DNA of 64,000 nucleotides from Mycobacterium deserti (GCF_025345615.1 NZ_JAODWD010000004.1:310001-374000), one strand, 5' to 3'. Positions 9,643 through 18,707 are shown, numbered from the stretch's first letter. Notes: generated by a model from the letters alone, not told the origin. Numbers and translations are program-made.

Positions 9643-9945
9643 GTGGCCGCCAGTCAGGACGAAATCATCTCGGGTCTCGCTGAGATCATCGAAGAGGTCA
9701 CCGGTATCGAGCCCTCCGAGGTCACCCCGGAGAAGTCGTTCGTCGACGACCTGGACATCGACTCGCTGTCGATGGTCGAGATCGCCGTGCAGACCGAGGA
9801 CAAGTACGGCGTGAAGATCCCCGACGAGGACCTCGCCGGTCTGCGTACCGTCGGTGACGTCGTCAACTACATCCAGAAGCTCGAAGAAGAGAACCCGGAA
9901 GCCGCCGCGGCGATCCGCGCTCAGATCGAAGCCGACCGCGCATGA
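9643..9945 (+). CDS. acpM: Meromycolate extension acyl carrier protein
   Basis: The 100-residue acidic protein starts at GTG 9643 behind a strong GAAGGAG. Ser41 in [12 protein letters not shown] is the phosphopantetheine attachment site. The C-terminal tail beyond the ACP fold is shorter than the roughly 115 residues I recall for M. tuberculosis AcpM. The protein carries growing meromycolate chains between FabD, KasA/KasB and the FAS-II reductases. Its last bases overlap the kasA start (ATGA at 9942-9945). The 74-bp gap before it is unusually poor in G, which may keep the ribosome site unpaired for high expression. Confidence 0.97.
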   Translation: MAASQDEIISGLAEIIEEVTGIEPSEVTPEKSFVDDLDIDSLSMVEIAVQTEDKYGVKIPDEDLAGLRTVGDVVNYIQKLEEENPEAAAAIRAQIEADRA

Positions 9946-11192
9946 GCAGACCTTCCACTGCTAACGGCGGTTTTCCCAACGTCGTGGTGACCGCTGTTGA
10001 GGCCACCACGGCCCTCGCTGCGGACATCGAAAGCACGTGGAAGGGTCTGCTGGCCGGCGACAGCGGCATCCGCATCCTCGAGGACGAGTTCGTGTCCAAG
10101 TGGGATCTGCAGGTGCGAATCGGCGGTCATCTCGTGGATAACGTCGACGACCACATGACCCGCATCGACATGCGTCGCATGTCCTACGTGCAGCGTATGT
10201 CGAAGCTGCTGGCCGGTCGGCTCTGGGAAACCGCGGGCAAGCCCGAGGTCGATCCGGACCGATTCGCCGTGGTGATCGGCACCGGTCTCGGCGGTGGCGA
10301 GAAGATCGTCGAGACGTACGACGCGATGAACGAGGGCGGGCCCCGCAAGGTGTCCCCGCTCGCCGTTCAGATGATCATGCCAAACGGCGCTGCCGCTGTC
10401 GCAGGTCTCGAGTTGGGCGCCCGCGCCGGGGTCATCACCCCGGTGTCGGCGTGCTCATCCGGATCAGAGGCCATCGCCCACGCATGGCGCCAGGTCGTCA
10501 TGGGTGATGCGGACTTCGCGGTCTGCGGTGGCGTCGAGGGCGGCATCGAGGCGCTGCCCATTGCGGCGTTCTCGATGATGCGCGCGATGTCGACCAACAA
10601 CGAGAATCCGGCAGGCGCGTCGCGCCCGTTCGACAAGAACCGGGACGGCTTCGTGTTCGGTGAGGCCGGTGCGCTCATGATCATCGAAACCGAGGAGCAC
10701 GCCCTGGCCCGCGGCGCCAAGCCGTTGGCCCGGTTGATGGGCGCGGGCATCACCTCCGACGCGTACCACATGGTCGCGCCGGACCCGAACGGTCTGCGGG
10801 CCGGTCAGGCCATGAAGCGTGCAATGGAGACCGCGGGGCTCGACCCCAAGGACATCCAGCACGTCAACGCGCACGCCACGGCCACGCCGATCGGTGACAC
10901 GGCCGAGGCCAACGCGATTCGGGTGGCAGGTGTCGAGCATGCCGCGGTGTATGCGCCGAAGTCGGCGCTGGGCCACTCCATCGGTGCCGTCGGCGCCCTG
11001 GAGTCGGTACTCACCGTGCTCGCCCTGCGTGACGGGGTCATCCCGCCGACGCTGAACTACGAGACGCCCGACCCCGAGATCGATCTCGATGTCGTTGCGG
11101 GTGAGCCTCGGTATGGCGACTACCAGTACGCCATCAACAACTCCTTCGGCTTCGGTGGACACAATGTCGCCCTGGCCTTCGGGCGCTACTGA
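9942..11192 (+). CDS. kasA: Beta-ketoacyl-ACP synthase KasA
   Basis: The 416-residue condensing enzyme of the FabF type has Cys171 (VSACSSGSE), His311 (VNAHATATP), Lys340 and His345 (PKSALGHS), identical in position to M. tuberculosis KasA. It condenses malonyl-AcpM with acyl-AcpM in early meromycolate elongation and is the target of thiolactomycin-type inhibitors. It is translationally coupled to acpM through ATGA. It is followed after 23 bp by its paralogue kasB. Confidence 0.97.
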   Translation: MSRPSTANGGFPNVVVTAVEATTALAADIESTWKGLLAGDSGIRILEDEFVSKWDLQVRIGGHLVDNVDDHMTRIDMRRMSYVQRMSKLLAGRLWETAGKPEVDPDRFAVVIGTGLGGGEKIVETYDAMNEGGPRKVSPLAVQMIMPNGAAAVAGLELGARAGVITPVSACSSGSEAIAHAWRQVVMGDADFAVCGGVEGGIEALPIAAFSMMRAMSTNNENPAGASRPFDKNRDGFVFGEAGALMIIETEEHALARGAKPLARLMGAGITSDAYHMVAPDPNGLRAGQAMKRAMETAGLDPKDIQHVNAHATATPIGDTAEANAIRVAGVEHAAVYAPKSALGHSIGAVGALESVLTVLALRDGVIPPTLNYETPDPEIDLDVVAGEPRYGDYQYAINNSFGFGGHNVALAFGRY

Positions 11193-11215
11193 GCGAAGGG
11201 AAATTTCGGGCAGTA

Positions 11216-12469
11216 ATGGCAGGGTTGGCTACCGGGAACGGGTTCCCCAACGTCGTCGTCACCGGCATCGCCATGACGACGGCGTTGGCGACCAGTGCTG
11301 ACGAAACCTGGAAGAGGTTGCTGGACGGCCAGAGTGGCATCCGCAAGCTCGAGGATCCGTTCGTCGAGGAATACGACCTCCCGGTGCGCATCGGGGGGCA
11401 CCTGCTCGAGGATTTCGATTCGGAGTTGACGCGGGTCGAACTGCGTCGACTGTCTTACCTGCAGAAGATGTCGACCGTGCTGAGCAGGCGGGTGTGGGAC
11501 AACGCGGGTTCGCCCGAGGTCGACCCCAAGCGCCTGATGGTGTCGATCGGCACGGGCATGGGCTCGACCGAGGAACTCGTCTTCAGCTACGACGGCATGC
11601 GGGCCAAGGGCCTGCGTGCGGTATCCCCGCTGGCAGTGCAGATGTACATGCCCAACGCGGCGGCTGCCGCGGTGGGACTTGAGCGCAAGGCCCGCGCCGG
11701 GGTGGTCACCCCGGTGTCGGCCTGCGCGTCGGGCTCGGAGGGCATCGCGCACGCGTGGCGCAACATCGTGCTCGGCGAGGCCGACGTCGCGATTTGCGGT
11801 GGCGTCGAGACGCGCATCGAGGCGGTGCCGATCGCCGGGTTCGCACAGATGCGAATCGTGTTGTCCACCACCAACGATGACCCCGCCGGCGCGTGTCGGC
11901 CGTTCGACAAGGACCGAAACGGGTTCGTGTTCGGCGAGGGCGGCGCCCTGATGGTCATCGAGACCGAGGAGCACGCGAAGGCCCGCGGCGCCGAGATTCT
12001 CGCCCGCGTCATGGGCGCCAGCATCACGTCGGACGGCTACCACATCGTGGCCCCCGACCCCAACGGCGAGCAGGCCGGGCACGCGATGTCGCGGGCCATC
12101 GAGCTCGCCGGGTTGCAACCGAGCGACATCGACCACGTCAACGCGCACGCCACCGGCACCAGCGTCGGCGACGTGGCCGAGGGCAAGGCGATCAACAACG
12201 CGATGGGCGGCCACAAGCCTGCGGTTTACGCCCCCAAGGGCGCGCTGGGCCACTCGGTCGGCGCGGTCGGTGCGGTCGAGTCCATCCTCACCGTGCTGGC
12301 GCTGCGCGAGGGCGTGATCCCGCCGACCCTGAATTTGAAGAACCTGGACCCGGAGATCGACCTCGACGTCGTTGCCGGCTCGCCGCGACCCGGCAACTAT
12401 CAATACGCGATCAACAACTCGTTCGGATTCGGTGGGCACAACGTCGCGCTCGCGTTCGGCAAGTACTGA
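11216..12469 (+). CDS. kasB: Beta-ketoacyl-ACP synthase KasB
   Basis: This 417-residue paralogue of KasA has Cys170 (VSACASGSE), His311 (VNAHATGTS), Lys341 and His346 (PKGALGHS). It is known to take meromycolate chains to full length. Both the synthetic steps and the gene order agree with kasA-kasB in other mycobacteria. GAAGGGA lies 13-17 bases before ATG 11216. The two proteins are closely similar along their whole length, which fits an old tandem duplication. Confidence 0.96.
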   Translation: MAGLATGNGFPNVVVTGIAMTTALATSADETWKRLLDGQSGIRKLEDPFVEEYDLPVRIGGHLLEDFDSELTRVELRRLSYLQKMSTVLSRRVWDNAGSPEVDPKRLMVSIGTGMGSTEELVFSYDGMRAKGLRAVSPLAVQMYMPNAAAAAVGLERKARAGVVTPVSACASGSEGIAHAWRNIVLGEADVAICGGVETRIEAVPIAGFAQMRIVLSTTNDDPAGACRPFDKDRNGFVFGEGGALMVIETEEHAKARGAEILARVMGASITSDGYHIVAPDPNGEQAGHAMSRAIELAGLQPSDIDHVNAHATGTSVGDVAEGKAINNAMGGHKPAVYAPKGALGHSVGAVGAVESILTVLALREGVIPPTLNLKNLDPEIDLDVVAGSPRPGNYQYAINNSFGFGGHNVALAFGKY

Positions 12470-12506
12470 CATCCCCGCCAATCCCGGCGCTACAGGAGGT
12501 TCACCC

Positions 12507-13928
12507 GTGACGATCATGGCCCCCGAGGCCGCCGCCGAATCGCTGGACCCCCGCGATCCGATGCTGCGCCTATCCTCGTTCTTCGACGACAACAGTGTCG
12601 AACTGCTGCACGAGCGCGGCCGCTCGGGCGTGCTGGCCGCGGCGGGCACCGTCAACGGCGTGCGCACCATCGCGTTCTGCACCGACGGCACCGTGATGGG
12701 TGGCGCCATGGGCGTGGAGGGCTGCGCGCACATCGTCAACGCCTACGACCAGGCCATCGAGGAGCAGAGCCCGATCGTCGGCATCTGGCACTCCGGCGGT
12801 GCGCGGTTGGCCGAAGGCGTCAAGGCGCTGCACGCGGTCGGCCTGGTCTTCGAGGCCATGATCCGCGCGTCCGGTTACATCCCGCAGATCTCGGTCGTGG
12901 TCGGGTTCGCCGCGGGCGGTGCCGCCTACGGTCCGGCGCTGACCGACGTGATCGTGATGGCACCGGACAGCAAGGTTTTCGTCACCGGCCCCGACGTGGT
13001 CCGCAGCGTCACCGGTGAGGACGTCGACATGGTGTCCCTCGGCGGTCCCGACGCCCACCACAAGAAATCCGGCGTGTGCCACATCGTCGCCAACGACGAA
13101 CTCGACGCTTACGAGCGTGGACGCCGGTTGGTCGGGTTGTTCTGCCAGCAAGGCCATTTCGACCGCAGCAAGGCTGAAGCCGGTGACACCGACCTCAAGG
13201 CGCTGCTGCCCGAGTCGGCTCGGCGCGCTTACGACGTGCACCCGTTGGTCGAGGCTCTGCTCGACGAGGGCGTGCCGTTCGAGGAGTTCCAGTCCCGATG
13301 GGCGCCGTCCATCGTGGTCGGCCTCGGTCGACTGGCCGGGCGCACGGTTGGCGTGATCGCCAACAACCCGCTCCGTCTCGGCGGCTGCCTGAACTCCGAA
13401 AGCGCTGAGAAGTCAGCACGTTTCGTGCGGTTATGCGATGCGTTCGGCATCCCGCTGGTCGTCGTCGTCGACGTGCCCGGCTACCTGCCCGGTGTGGACC
13501 AGGAGTGGGGTGGCGTGGTTCGTCGCGGCGCCAAGCTTCTGCACGCGTTCGGCGAGTCCTCGGTGCCGCGTGTCACGCTGGTGACCCGCAAGATCTACGG
13601 CGGTGCCTACATCGCGATGAACTCGCGATCGCTGAACGCCACCAAGGTGTTCGCCTGGCCCGAGGCCGAGGTCGCGGTGATGGGCGCCAAGGCCGCGGTC
13701 GGCATTCTGCACAAGAAGAAGCTGGCCGCCGCCCCCGCCGACGAGCGCGAGGCGCTGCACGAGCAGTTGGCCGTCGAGCACGAGAAGATCGCCGGCGGAG
13801 TGGATTCGGCGATCGAGATCGGTGTGGTCGACGAGAAGATCGATCCGGCGCACACGCGCAGCAGGCTGACCCAGGCGCTGGCCGAGGCGCCCGCCCGCCG
13901 CGGCCGACACAAGAACATCCCGTTGTAA
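12507..13928 (+). CDS. accD6: Acyl-CoA carboxylase beta subunit AccD6
   Basis: GTG 12507 follows AGGAGG and gives 473 residues beginning TIMAPEAAAESLDP, the length I recall for M. tuberculosis AccD6. It is a carboxyltransferase with the two crotonase-like halves: GTVMGGAMGVEGC and SGGARLAEG in the N half, then NNPLRLGGCLNSESAEK, VPGYLPGVDQEWGGV and YGGAYIAMNSRSL in the C half. With the biotinylated AccA3 subunit (not in this window) it makes malonyl-CoA for FabD. It is the last gene of the FAS-II operon before a terminator palindrome. Confidence 0.97.
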   Translation: MTIMAPEAAAESLDPRDPMLRLSSFFDDNSVELLHERGRSGVLAAAGTVNGVRTIAFCTDGTVMGGAMGVEGCAHIVNAYDQAIEEQSPIVGIWHSGGARLAEGVKALHAVGLVFEAMIRASGYIPQISVVVGFAAGGAAYGPALTDVIVMAPDSKVFVTGPDVVRSVTGEDVDMVSLGGPDAHHKKSGVCHIVANDELDAYERGRRLVGLFCQQGHFDRSKAEAGDTDLKALLPESARRAYDVHPLVEALLDEGVPFEEFQSRWAPSIVVGLGRLAGRTVGVIANNPLRLGGCLNSESAEKSARFVRLCDAFGIPLVVVVDVPGYLPGVDQEWGGVVRRGAKLLHAFGESSVPRVTLVTRKIYGGAYIAMNSRSLNATKVFAWPEAEVAVMGAKAAVGILHKKKLAAAPADEREALHEQLAVEHEKIAGGVDSAIEIGVVDEKIDPAHTRSRLTQALAEAPARRGRHKNIPL

Positions 13929-13931
13929 TTC

Positions 13932-13984
13932 GCGATTTCGGCGCGCCTACGTTCGCTGAGCGACGGTTTGCGCACCGAAATCGC
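13932..13984. terminator. Long imperfect palindrome between accD6 and glpD
   Basis: GCGATTTCGGCGCGC (13932-13946) pairs with GCGCACCGAAATCGC (13970-13984) with one mismatch around a 23-base loop that itself contains CGCTGAGCG. It fills the 55-bp gap between the convergent 3' ends of accD6 and glpD and abuts the glpD stop. It could end transcription from both sides. There is no long U-tract. Confidence 0.7.
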
Positions 13985-15522
13985 TAGTCGATCGTGGCCA
14001 GCATCTCCTCGGCGGCCGCTGCCGCCCGCTGGCGGTCGGCGTGGACAAGGCCGATGCGGGTACGGCGATCCAGGATGTCATCGGCCGTCAGTGCGCCTTC
14101 GTGCGTCACCGCGTACTCGAATTCGGCTCTGATGACGTCGATGCCGTCGGCCACCGGTTCAGTCGGCCGCTCGCAACTTGCCGTGGCGATCACATTCGGC
14201 GCCTCGGCACCAAAGCGGGCCACCAACGACGACGGCAGATCCGCCGAGGACCGCAGCGTGGCAACGGGATTCGGCGGCGCCCCCACCAGCGGGAGGTTCC
14301 GGGTCCGGCAGGGGCCGGCCGCCAACCCGCGCAGCGCCACGGTACGGTCGAGGACGTCTTCGGCCATGTAGCGATACTCGGTCAGCTTGCCGCCGATGAC
14401 GCTGATCACGCCGGCGGGCGACGCCGTCACCGCATGTTCGCGCGACACGTCGGCGGTCCGGCCGGCGCCGGCGTCGATCAACGGTCGCAGCCCCGCGTAC
14501 GCGCCCCGCACGTCTTCGGGACCCAACGCCGCATCGAGCGCGGTGTTCACGGTGTCGAGCAGGAAGGTGATCTCCTCGGACGTCGGCTGTGGCACATCCG
14601 GAATCGACCCCGGTGCGTCTTCGTCGGTGAGCCCGAGGTAGACGCGGCCGAGCTGTTCGGGCATCGCGAAGACGAACCGATTGATCTCCCCCGGGATCGG
14701 AATCGTCAGTGCGGCGGTCGGATTGCCGAACGCTGCGGCGTCGAAGACGAGATGTGTGCCGCGGCTCGGCCGCAACGTGATCGACTCGTCGACCTCACCG
14801 GCCCACACGCCCGTCGCGTTGATGACCGCGCGGGCCGAGAGGTCGAACGACTCCCCGGTGCGCTGGTCGGTCAACGTCACTGACGTTCCCGTCGCGTCCG
14901 ACGCCGCGACGCGGGTCAGGATGCGAGCACCGTGTTGCGCCGCCGTGCGCGCGACCGCGGTGACCAGTCGCGCATCGTCGATCAACTGGCCGTCGTAGGC
15001 GAGGTAGGCCCCGTCGAGGCCGTCGCGGCGGACGGTCGGCGCCAACTCCTGCGCGCGGTGCGCGTCGATCCGTCGCGACCGTGGCAGCGTCGAGGCGGGC
15101 GTGCCCGCCAGCCGACGCAGTCCGTCGCCTGCCGCGAAGCCGAACCGCACGAGGGCACGCGACGCGGTGTTCATCGACGGCAGAAGCGGCACCAACTGCG
15201 GCATCGCCGTGACCAAGTGAGGAGCGTTGCGCGTCATCAGGATTCCGCGTTCGGCGGCGCTGCGCCTGGCGATGCCGACGTTGCCTGTCGCCAGGTAACG
15301 CAGACCGCCGTGAACGAGCTTGGAACTCCACCGGCTGGTGCCGAAGGCCAGGTCGTGCTTCTCGACCAGAGCGACGCTCAGCCCACGCGTCGCGGCATCC
15401 AAGGCGATGCCCGCACCGGTGATGCCCCCGCCGATCACGACGACGTCGATGGTGCGCCCGTCGGCCAGCGCGCCGAGGTCGGCGGTGCGGCGGGTCGCTG
15501 TCAGTGCAGTCGAGCCCGTCAC
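13984..15522 (-). CDS. glpD: Glycerol-3-phosphate dehydrogenase (FAD)
   Basis: I chose GTG 15522, which overlaps the upstream TetR stop by 4 bases (GTGA) and gives 512 residues, close to GlpD1 (Rv2249c). The N-terminus has the FAD Rossmann motif VVVIGGGITGAGIALDAATRG. FGTSRWSSKLVHGGLRYL, the GlpD FAD/substrate segment, follows. The C-terminal domain has YRYMAEDVLDR. The enzyme is membrane-associated and oxidises sn-glycerol-3-phosphate to DHAP while passing electrons to the quinone pool. DHAP would be the head group for the alkyl-DHAP-synthase-like enzyme across the divergent promoter. Confidence 0.94.
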   Translation of the reverse strand: MTGSTALTATRRTADLGALADGRTIDVVVIGGGITGAGIALDAATRGLSVALVEKHDLAFGTSRWSSKLVHGGLRYLATGNVGIARRSAAERGILMTRNAPHLVTAMPQLVPLLPSMNTASRALVRFGFAAGDGLRRLAGTPASTLPRSRRIDAHRAQELAPTVRRDGLDGAYLAYDGQLIDDARLVTAVARTAAQHGARILTRVAASDATGTSVTLTDQRTGESFDLSARAVINATGVWAGEVDESITLRPSRGTHLVFDAAAFGNPTAALTIPIPGEINRFVFAMPEQLGRVYLGLTDEDAPGSIPDVPQPTSEEITFLLDTVNTALDAALGPEDVRGAYAGLRPLIDAGAGRTADVSREHAVTASPAGVISVIGGKLTEYRYMAEDVLDRTVALRGLAAGPCRTRNLPLVGAPPNPVATLRSSADLPSSLVARFGAEAPNVIATASCERPTEPVADGIDVIRAEFEYAVTHEGALTADDILDRRTRIGLVHADRQRAAAAAEEMLATID

Positions 15523-16097
15523 GGCGCCAGGTAACCGTTCAACGACCGGGCGAGTTCGACGTTGAGCGCCTTGCGGTCCAGCAGCATCTCGACCATCTGC
15601 GCCGACTGGATGGTCGACTGCGTGATGAGAAGGCACATCGCGCCCATCTCATGCGGATCGCCGGGCCGGACACTGCCCTCGACCTGCGCGGCCTTGATGG
15701 CCTCGGCCAGCGCGTCGATCAGGATCTGCTGGCTGGTGCCGAGGCGTTCGGCGATGTAGACCATCGCCAGGCTCGGCGCGTTGCGGATGACCGACTGAAC
15801 GATCTCGTCCTCCCGCAGATGCTCGGCGACGAGCACCACACGGTCCACCATCGCCTCTCGACCGACACCGCGGTCGGGCACGTCGTCGAGCACGCCGGCG
15901 ATGCGGACGGTCAGCAACTCGGCGATCACCCAGCGGATGTCGGGCCAGCGACGGTAAATGGTCGGCCTGCTGACCCGGGCGCGCCGCGCGATCTCCGTCA
16001 TCGTCGTCCGCTCGACGCCGAAGGCCAGGATGCAGGCGGCCGCGGCGTCGAGGATGCGCTTCTCGACCGTCGCATCTGAGTTACGGATTGACGACAT
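15519..16097 (-). CDS. TetR-family regulator (Rv2250c-like)
   Basis: ATG 16097 gives 192 residues. The helix-turn-helix (residues 12-55) reads RILDAAAACILAFGVERTTMTEIARRARVSRPTIYRRW. The C-terminal domain is helical. It is coupled to glpD by a 4-base overlap and faces the flavoprotein gene at 16115 with only 17 bp between start codons. It therefore very likely controls both its own operon and the opposite one through the palindrome there. The ligand is unknown; a glycerolipid or acyl metabolite would fit the context. Confidence 0.88.
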   Translation of the reverse strand: MSSIRNSDATVEKRILDAAAACILAFGVERTTMTEIARRARVSRPTIYRRWPDIRWVIAELLTVRIAGVLDDVPDRGVGREAMVDRVVLVAEHLREDEIVQSVIRNAPSLAMVYIAERLGTSQQILIDALAEAIKAAQVEGSVRPGDPHEMGAMCLLITQSTIQSAQMVEMLLDRKALNVELARSLNGYLAP

Positions 16098-16117
16098 GTG
16101 TAATACTGTAACGCATG
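16095..16117. promoter_or_regulatory. Imperfect palindrome spanning two divergent start codons
   Basis: From 16095 to 16117 the sequence runs CATG, then TGTAATACTGTAACG, then CATG. Eight of eleven half-positions are symmetric around 16106. The outer CAT/ATG are the two start codons themselves. A TetR site here would block both genes at once. There is no room for two separate leaders with Shine-Dalgarno sites unless the transcripts overlap or are leaderless. Confidence 0.4.
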
Positions 16118-17737
16118 ACTCGCCCGGAGGCTCATCAGACCGTGCTCGAACCCCCGATGAAATGGAACGCATGGGGCGATCCGGAGCAGGCGAAGCCGCT
16201 GTCGGACGGAATCCGCGCCCTGCTCGAACAGGCGCTCGGGGTCGAGACGTCCACCGCCGCCGAACTCGGGGCCGACGAGGTCCGGTTGCGCCCGTCAGGG
16301 CTTCCCGACGCCGACCGCGACAGCCTGGCCGCGATCGTCGGGGCGGACTACTGCCGGGTCGACGACCTCGGCCGCCTGCTCCGGGCAGGCGGAAAGTCCA
16401 CGTTGGACCTGTTGCGGCGCAGGGATTCCGGCGAGCAGGACGCACCGGATGCCGTCCTGCTCCCGCGTGACGAGGACGAGATCGCGGCCATCCTGCGCTA
16501 CTGCACCGACCATCGCATCGCCGTGGTGCCGTTCGGCGGGGGCACCAGCGTCGTCGGCGGGCTCGACCCCATCCGCGCCGACTTCCCCGCACTGGTGTCG
16601 CTGGATCTGCGGCGCCTCGACGAGCTGCACAGCATCGACGAGGTGTCCGGGGAGGCCGAACTCGGCGCGGGGCTGACCGGTCCGGACGCCGAACGGTTGC
16701 TCGGCGAGCGCGGTTTCTCGCTGGGCCACTTCCCTCAGAGTTTTCAGTTCGCGACGATCGGCGGGTTCGCCGCGACCCGGTCCTCCGGCCAGGATTCCGC
16801 AGGGTACGGCCGCTTCAACGACATGGTCCGCGGACTGCGCGCGGTGACCCCAACAGGTGTGCTGGACCTCGGCCGTGCGCCGGAATCGGCAGCCGGTCCG
16901 GATCTACGGCAGCTGCTGATCGGCTCGGAGGGCACATTCGGAATCATCACCCGGGTACGCGTTCGGGTCCATCCCGTGCCGCCCGCAACGCGCTACGAAG
17001 CGTGGTCCTTCCCCGATTTCGCCACCGGGGCCGACGCGCTGCGGGCCGTCGTGCAGACCGGCACCGGCCCCACGGTCATCAGGCTCTCCGACGAAGCCGA
17101 GACCGGAGTAAATCTCGCCACCACCGAGAACATCGGCGAAAAGCAGATCACCGGAGGGTGTTTGGCGATCACGGCGTTCGAAGGCACCGAAGCCCATGTC
17201 GCAAGCCGTCATGCCGAGACCCGGGCGGTGCTGCAAGCCGCGGGTGGGACATCGCTGGGTGAGGAACCAGCACGAGCCTGGGAACACGGCCGCTTCGGCG
17301 CACCCTATCTGCGCGATTCGCTGCTGTCTGCGGGCGCGTTGTGCGAGACGCTGGAGACCGCCACGAATTGGTCCAACGTCCCGGCGCTCAAGGCCGCGGT
17401 GACCGAGGCGTTGACGAATTCGCTGGGTGAATCGGGCACGGCCGCGCTTGTGCTGTGCCACATTTCGCATGTGTACCCCACTGGCGCATCGTTGTACTTC
17501 ACCGTCGTCTCCGCCCAGCGCGGCAATCCGATCGAGCAGTGGCGCAAGGCCAAAGCCGCGGCGTCGGACGCCATGATGCGCACGGGCGGCACCATCACCC
17601 ACCACCACGCAGTGGGTGCCGATCATCGGCCCTGGATGCGCGATGAGGTCGGCGATCTGGGTGTGGCGGTGCTGCGCGCCGTCAAGGCCACACTGGATCC
17701 GGCAGGAATCCTCAATCCGGGCAAGCTCATTCCATGA
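16115..17737 (+). CDS. FAD-linked oxidase, alkyl-DHAP-phosphate synthase-like (Rv2251-like)
   Basis: The 540-residue flavoprotein has an N-terminal PCMH FAD-binding domain with VVPFGGGTSVVGGLDP and FATIGGFAATRSSGQDSAGYG, and a C-terminal FAD-oxidase domain. It carries ITHHHAVG with a histidine triplet (His496-498 in this numbering). That triplet is characteristic of alkyldihydroxyacetonephosphate synthases, whereas D-lactate-type oxidases usually have SGEHG. The family makes the ether bond of ether lipids from acyl-DHAP and a fatty alcohol. ATG 16115 has no Shine-Dalgarno site; Met at 16157 is an alternative start. It overlaps the following lipid kinase gene by ATGA. Confidence 0.85.
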   Translation: MTRPEAHQTVLEPPMKWNAWGDPEQAKPLSDGIRALLEQALGVETSTAAELGADEVRLRPSGLPDADRDSLAAIVGADYCRVDDLGRLLRAGGKSTLDLLRRRDSGEQDAPDAVLLPRDEDEIAAILRYCTDHRIAVVPFGGGTSVVGGLDPIRADFPALVSLDLRRLDELHSIDEVSGEAELGAGLTGPDAERLLGERGFSLGHFPQSFQFATIGGFAATRSSGQDSAGYGRFNDMVRGLRAVTPTGVLDLGRAPESAAGPDLRQLLIGSEGTFGIITRVRVRVHPVPPATRYEAWSFPDFATGADALRAVVQTGTGPTVIRLSDEAETGVNLATTENIGEKQITGGCLAITAFEGTEAHVASRHAETRAVLQAAGGTSLGEEPARAWEHGRFGAPYLRDSLLSAGALCETLETATNWSNVPALKAAVTEALTNSLGESGTAALVLCHISHVYPTGASLYFTVVSAQRGNPIEQWRKAKAAASDAMMRTGGTITHHHAVGADHRPWMRDEVGDLGVAVLRAVKATLDPAGILNPGKLIP

Positions 17738-18636
17738 CCATTGGCCGGGTCACGGTACTGACGAATCCGGCGTCGGGGCACGGCAGCGCGCCCCACGCCG
17801 CCGAGCGCGCCGTCACGCAGTTGCATCGCCGCGGGGTCGACGTGGTGGCGATCGCGGGCACCGACGCCGAACATGCGCGCCGACTCGTCGAGGGTGCCCT
17901 CGAGCGCGGAATGGACGCGCTGGTGGTTGTCGGGGGCGACGGCATCATCTCACTGGCGCTACAGGTGCTTGCCTGCACAGAGATCCCGCTGGGGATAGTC
18001 CCGGCAGGCACGGGCAATGACCATGCGCGCGAATTCGGTATCCCTGCAAGGGATCCTGGCGCCGCGGCCGACGTGATCGTCGACGGCGTCGTCGACACCG
18101 TGGACCTGGGCCGGGTCACGGCGGCCGACGGCGCCCAGACGTGGTTCGGCACGGTGATGGCCGCGGGCTTCGACTCGCTGGTCACCGACCGGACCAATCG
18201 GATGAGGTGGCCGCACGGTCGCATGCGCTACAACCTCGCGATGGTGGCCGAGCTGTCCAAGTTGCGGCTTCTGCCCTTCCGCCTGGCCTTTGACGGACGT
18301 GAGCTGGACACCGAACTGACACTGGCCGCATTCGGTAACACCCGCAGCTACGGCGGCGGCATGTTGATCTGCCCGAACGCCGATCCGAAGGACGGGATGC
18401 TCGACGTCACGATGGTCTCCTCGGCGTCGCGCACGAAGTTGATCCGGTTGTTCCCCACCGTGTTCAAGGGCACGCATGTCGATCTCGACGAGGTTCGCAC
18501 CGAGCGGGCGCACACGATCACCGTCGACTCCCCCGGAATCAACGCTTACGCCGACGGCGAGTACATCTGCCCGCTGCCGGTCGAGGTGGCCGCGGTCCCC
18601 GGCGCGCTGAGGATCCTCCGGCCCCAAGCTCCCTAG
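17734..18636 (+). CDS. Diacylglycerol kinase-like lipid kinase (Rv2252-like)
   Basis: The 300-residue protein has the DAGK catalytic domain: VLTNPASGHG at 8-17, the nucleotide loop VVGGDG ending at Gly70, and VPAGTGNDHARE with GTGND at 92-96. The C-terminal domain contains GGGMLICPNADPKDGMLD and a final YADGEYICPLP. It would phosphorylate diacylglycerol to phosphatidic acid; the M. tuberculosis orthologue Rv2252 is reported as a DAG kinase involved in phosphatidylinositol mannoside biosynthesis. It is translationally coupled to the alkyl-DHAP-synthase-like gene, suggesting a joint glycerolipid pathway. Confidence 0.9.
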   Translation: MTIGRVTVLTNPASGHGSAPHAAERAVTQLHRRGVDVVAIAGTDAEHARRLVEGALERGMDALVVVGGDGIISLALQVLACTEIPLGIVPAGTGNDHAREFGIPARDPGAAADVIVDGVVDTVDLGRVTAADGAQTWFGTVMAAGFDSLVTDRTNRMRWPHGRMRYNLAMVAELSKLRLLPFRLAFDGRELDTELTLAAFGNTRSYGGGMLICPNADPKDGMLDVTMVSSASRTKLIRLFPTVFKGTHVDLDEVRTERAHTITVDSPGINAYADGEYICPLPVEVAAVPGALRILRPQAP

Positions 18637-18699
18637 CGCGAGCAGACGTAAACATGCCCTTTTCGCCCTGATTTAGGGCAGTTTTGCGTCTGCTCGCGG
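18637..18699. terminator. Nested long inverted repeat (bidirectional terminator candidate)
   Basis: Outer arms CGCGAGCAGACGTAAAC (18637-18653) and GTTTTGCGTCTGCTCGCG (18682-18699) pair with one mismatch and one bulged base. An inner stem TGCCCT/AGGGCA (18655-18660 and 18676-18681) continues the helix. It begins right after the stop of the lipid kinase gene and ends 8 bp before the 3' end of the convergent DUF3145 gene. Confidence 0.75.
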
Positions 18700-18707
18700 A
18701 AAAGAAA

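Noticed and set aside
11186..12739. A 517-codon antisense frame under kasB
   Set aside because: It is a shadow of kasB and the start of accD6, with His/Arg/Asp-biased composition.
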